Positions 63,474-64,000 of a stretch of 64,000 nt of DNA are shown one piece after another (the stretch's first letter is position 1; the number at the start of each line of letters is the position of its first letter). A program made the translations under genes and the position numbers. The stretch comes from Apteryx mantelli (lineage: Eukaryota > Chordata > Aves > Apterygiformes > Apterygidae), in the NCBI RefSeq assembly GCF_036417845.1, contig NC_089982.1:42309684-42373683 (forward strand). The letters are read 5' to 3'. The notes below the pieces were generated by a model that ran no database searches, was not told the DNA's origin, and saw only the letters and a program-made list of their open reading frames with translations.

Positions 63474-64000
63474 GTAAGACGGGGGTTAAAAATGGGATAA
63501 AAAGCTTGATTTGTCTTTAAAAAAGAATGTTCTTAAATAAGATCTCTGAAACAATGGTGAATCAGAGGAGGACTTTTAAAAATTTAGTATTAAAAATATC
63601 AAGTAGTTAATTTTGTTAAGACTGAGGACAATTATGTATTAAAAATGTATGTATACACACTAGAGTTGATGCAGTAAGTCGTTTTGTTTTTTTAAAGCAT
63701 ATCTGCTTTGTTGTGTGTGGAGGACTTCAAATGATTTGGGCTACAGTAATTCCATAAATTTACTTGTTGAGTTAATCAGCGAAACTTAAGTGCATACATT
63801 TCATTCTACTTGCTTTTTTTTCTTTAATTTTCTCTGCTGAGAAAATTAAACAGATTCGGGTGAGTGGATTTTTAGGGCAAGAAAGAACAGAATTCCTTTG
63901 TATGGATCCAATTTTGATATTTCTGTGCTGCAGAAAATATGTACCTATGGCCTGCCACCGTTTTTCCCCTGCTAGCTAAATCGTATGATAGATGTGTTTT

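Noticed and set aside
1-64000. CRISPR arrays, prokaryotic operons, tRNA or rRNA genes, and endogenous retroviruses or LTR elements
   Set aside because: On reading both strands I saw no regularly spaced repeats with spacers, no tRNA box pairs, no rRNA-like sequence and no LTR or gag/pol/env-like segments. The absence is by eye, without a search tool.

Overview
This window is vertebrate nuclear DNA, almost certainly from a bird. Three host genes can be read: the neuropeptide Y receptor pair NPY1R (minus strand, complete coding region) and NPY5R (plus strand, complete coding region), and the 5' part of the ribosome-biogenesis gene TMA16 (plus strand, first four coding exons, running off the right edge). 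The avian assignment rests on a chicken-repeat-1 (CR1) LINE with the ATTCTGTG-type 3' end, otherwise low interspersed-repeat content, and receptor sequences that follow the amniote consensus closely. I cannot name the species from sequence alone.

Layout. 1-10.2 kb: AT-rich non-coding DNA downstream of NPY1R, including its likely 3' UTR. 10.2-11.5 kb: NPY1R, two coding exons split by a 119-bp intron, with a GC-rich proximal 5' region to about 11.97 kb. 12-21.2 kb: non-coding spacer. 21.2-22.03 kb: a dense CpG island with G-quadruplex-prone repeats, the best candidate for a shared distal promoter of the two divergent receptor genes. 25.65-26.98 kb: NPY5R, with its coding sequence in one exon and a clear splice acceptor 9 bases upstream of the ATG. 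27.4-51.6 kb: about 24 kb without a recognisable gene. 51.64-52.33 kb: the CpG-island promoter of TMA16. 52.09-63.47 kb: TMA16 coding exons 1-4. Intron 3 contains a 2.75-kb 5'-truncated CR1 in antisense orientation, and intron 2 contains an older CR1 scrap.

How the genes relate. NPY1R and NPY5R are class A G-protein-coupled receptors for NPY and PYY. They lie head to head, as in mammals, where shared or overlapping promoters have been described. TMA16 is a neighbour in the conserved block (NPY1R-NPY5R-TMA16) but is unrelated in function. No sign of TKTL2, which lies between NPY5R and TMA16 in human, was found here.

I found no convincing new biological system. The most useful second-look items are the CpG island between the receptors, a 20-bp perfect inverted repeat at 48.1 kb, the read-through reading frame across the NPY1R intron, and the CR1 copy whose endonuclease and reverse-transcriptase active sites are both altered.
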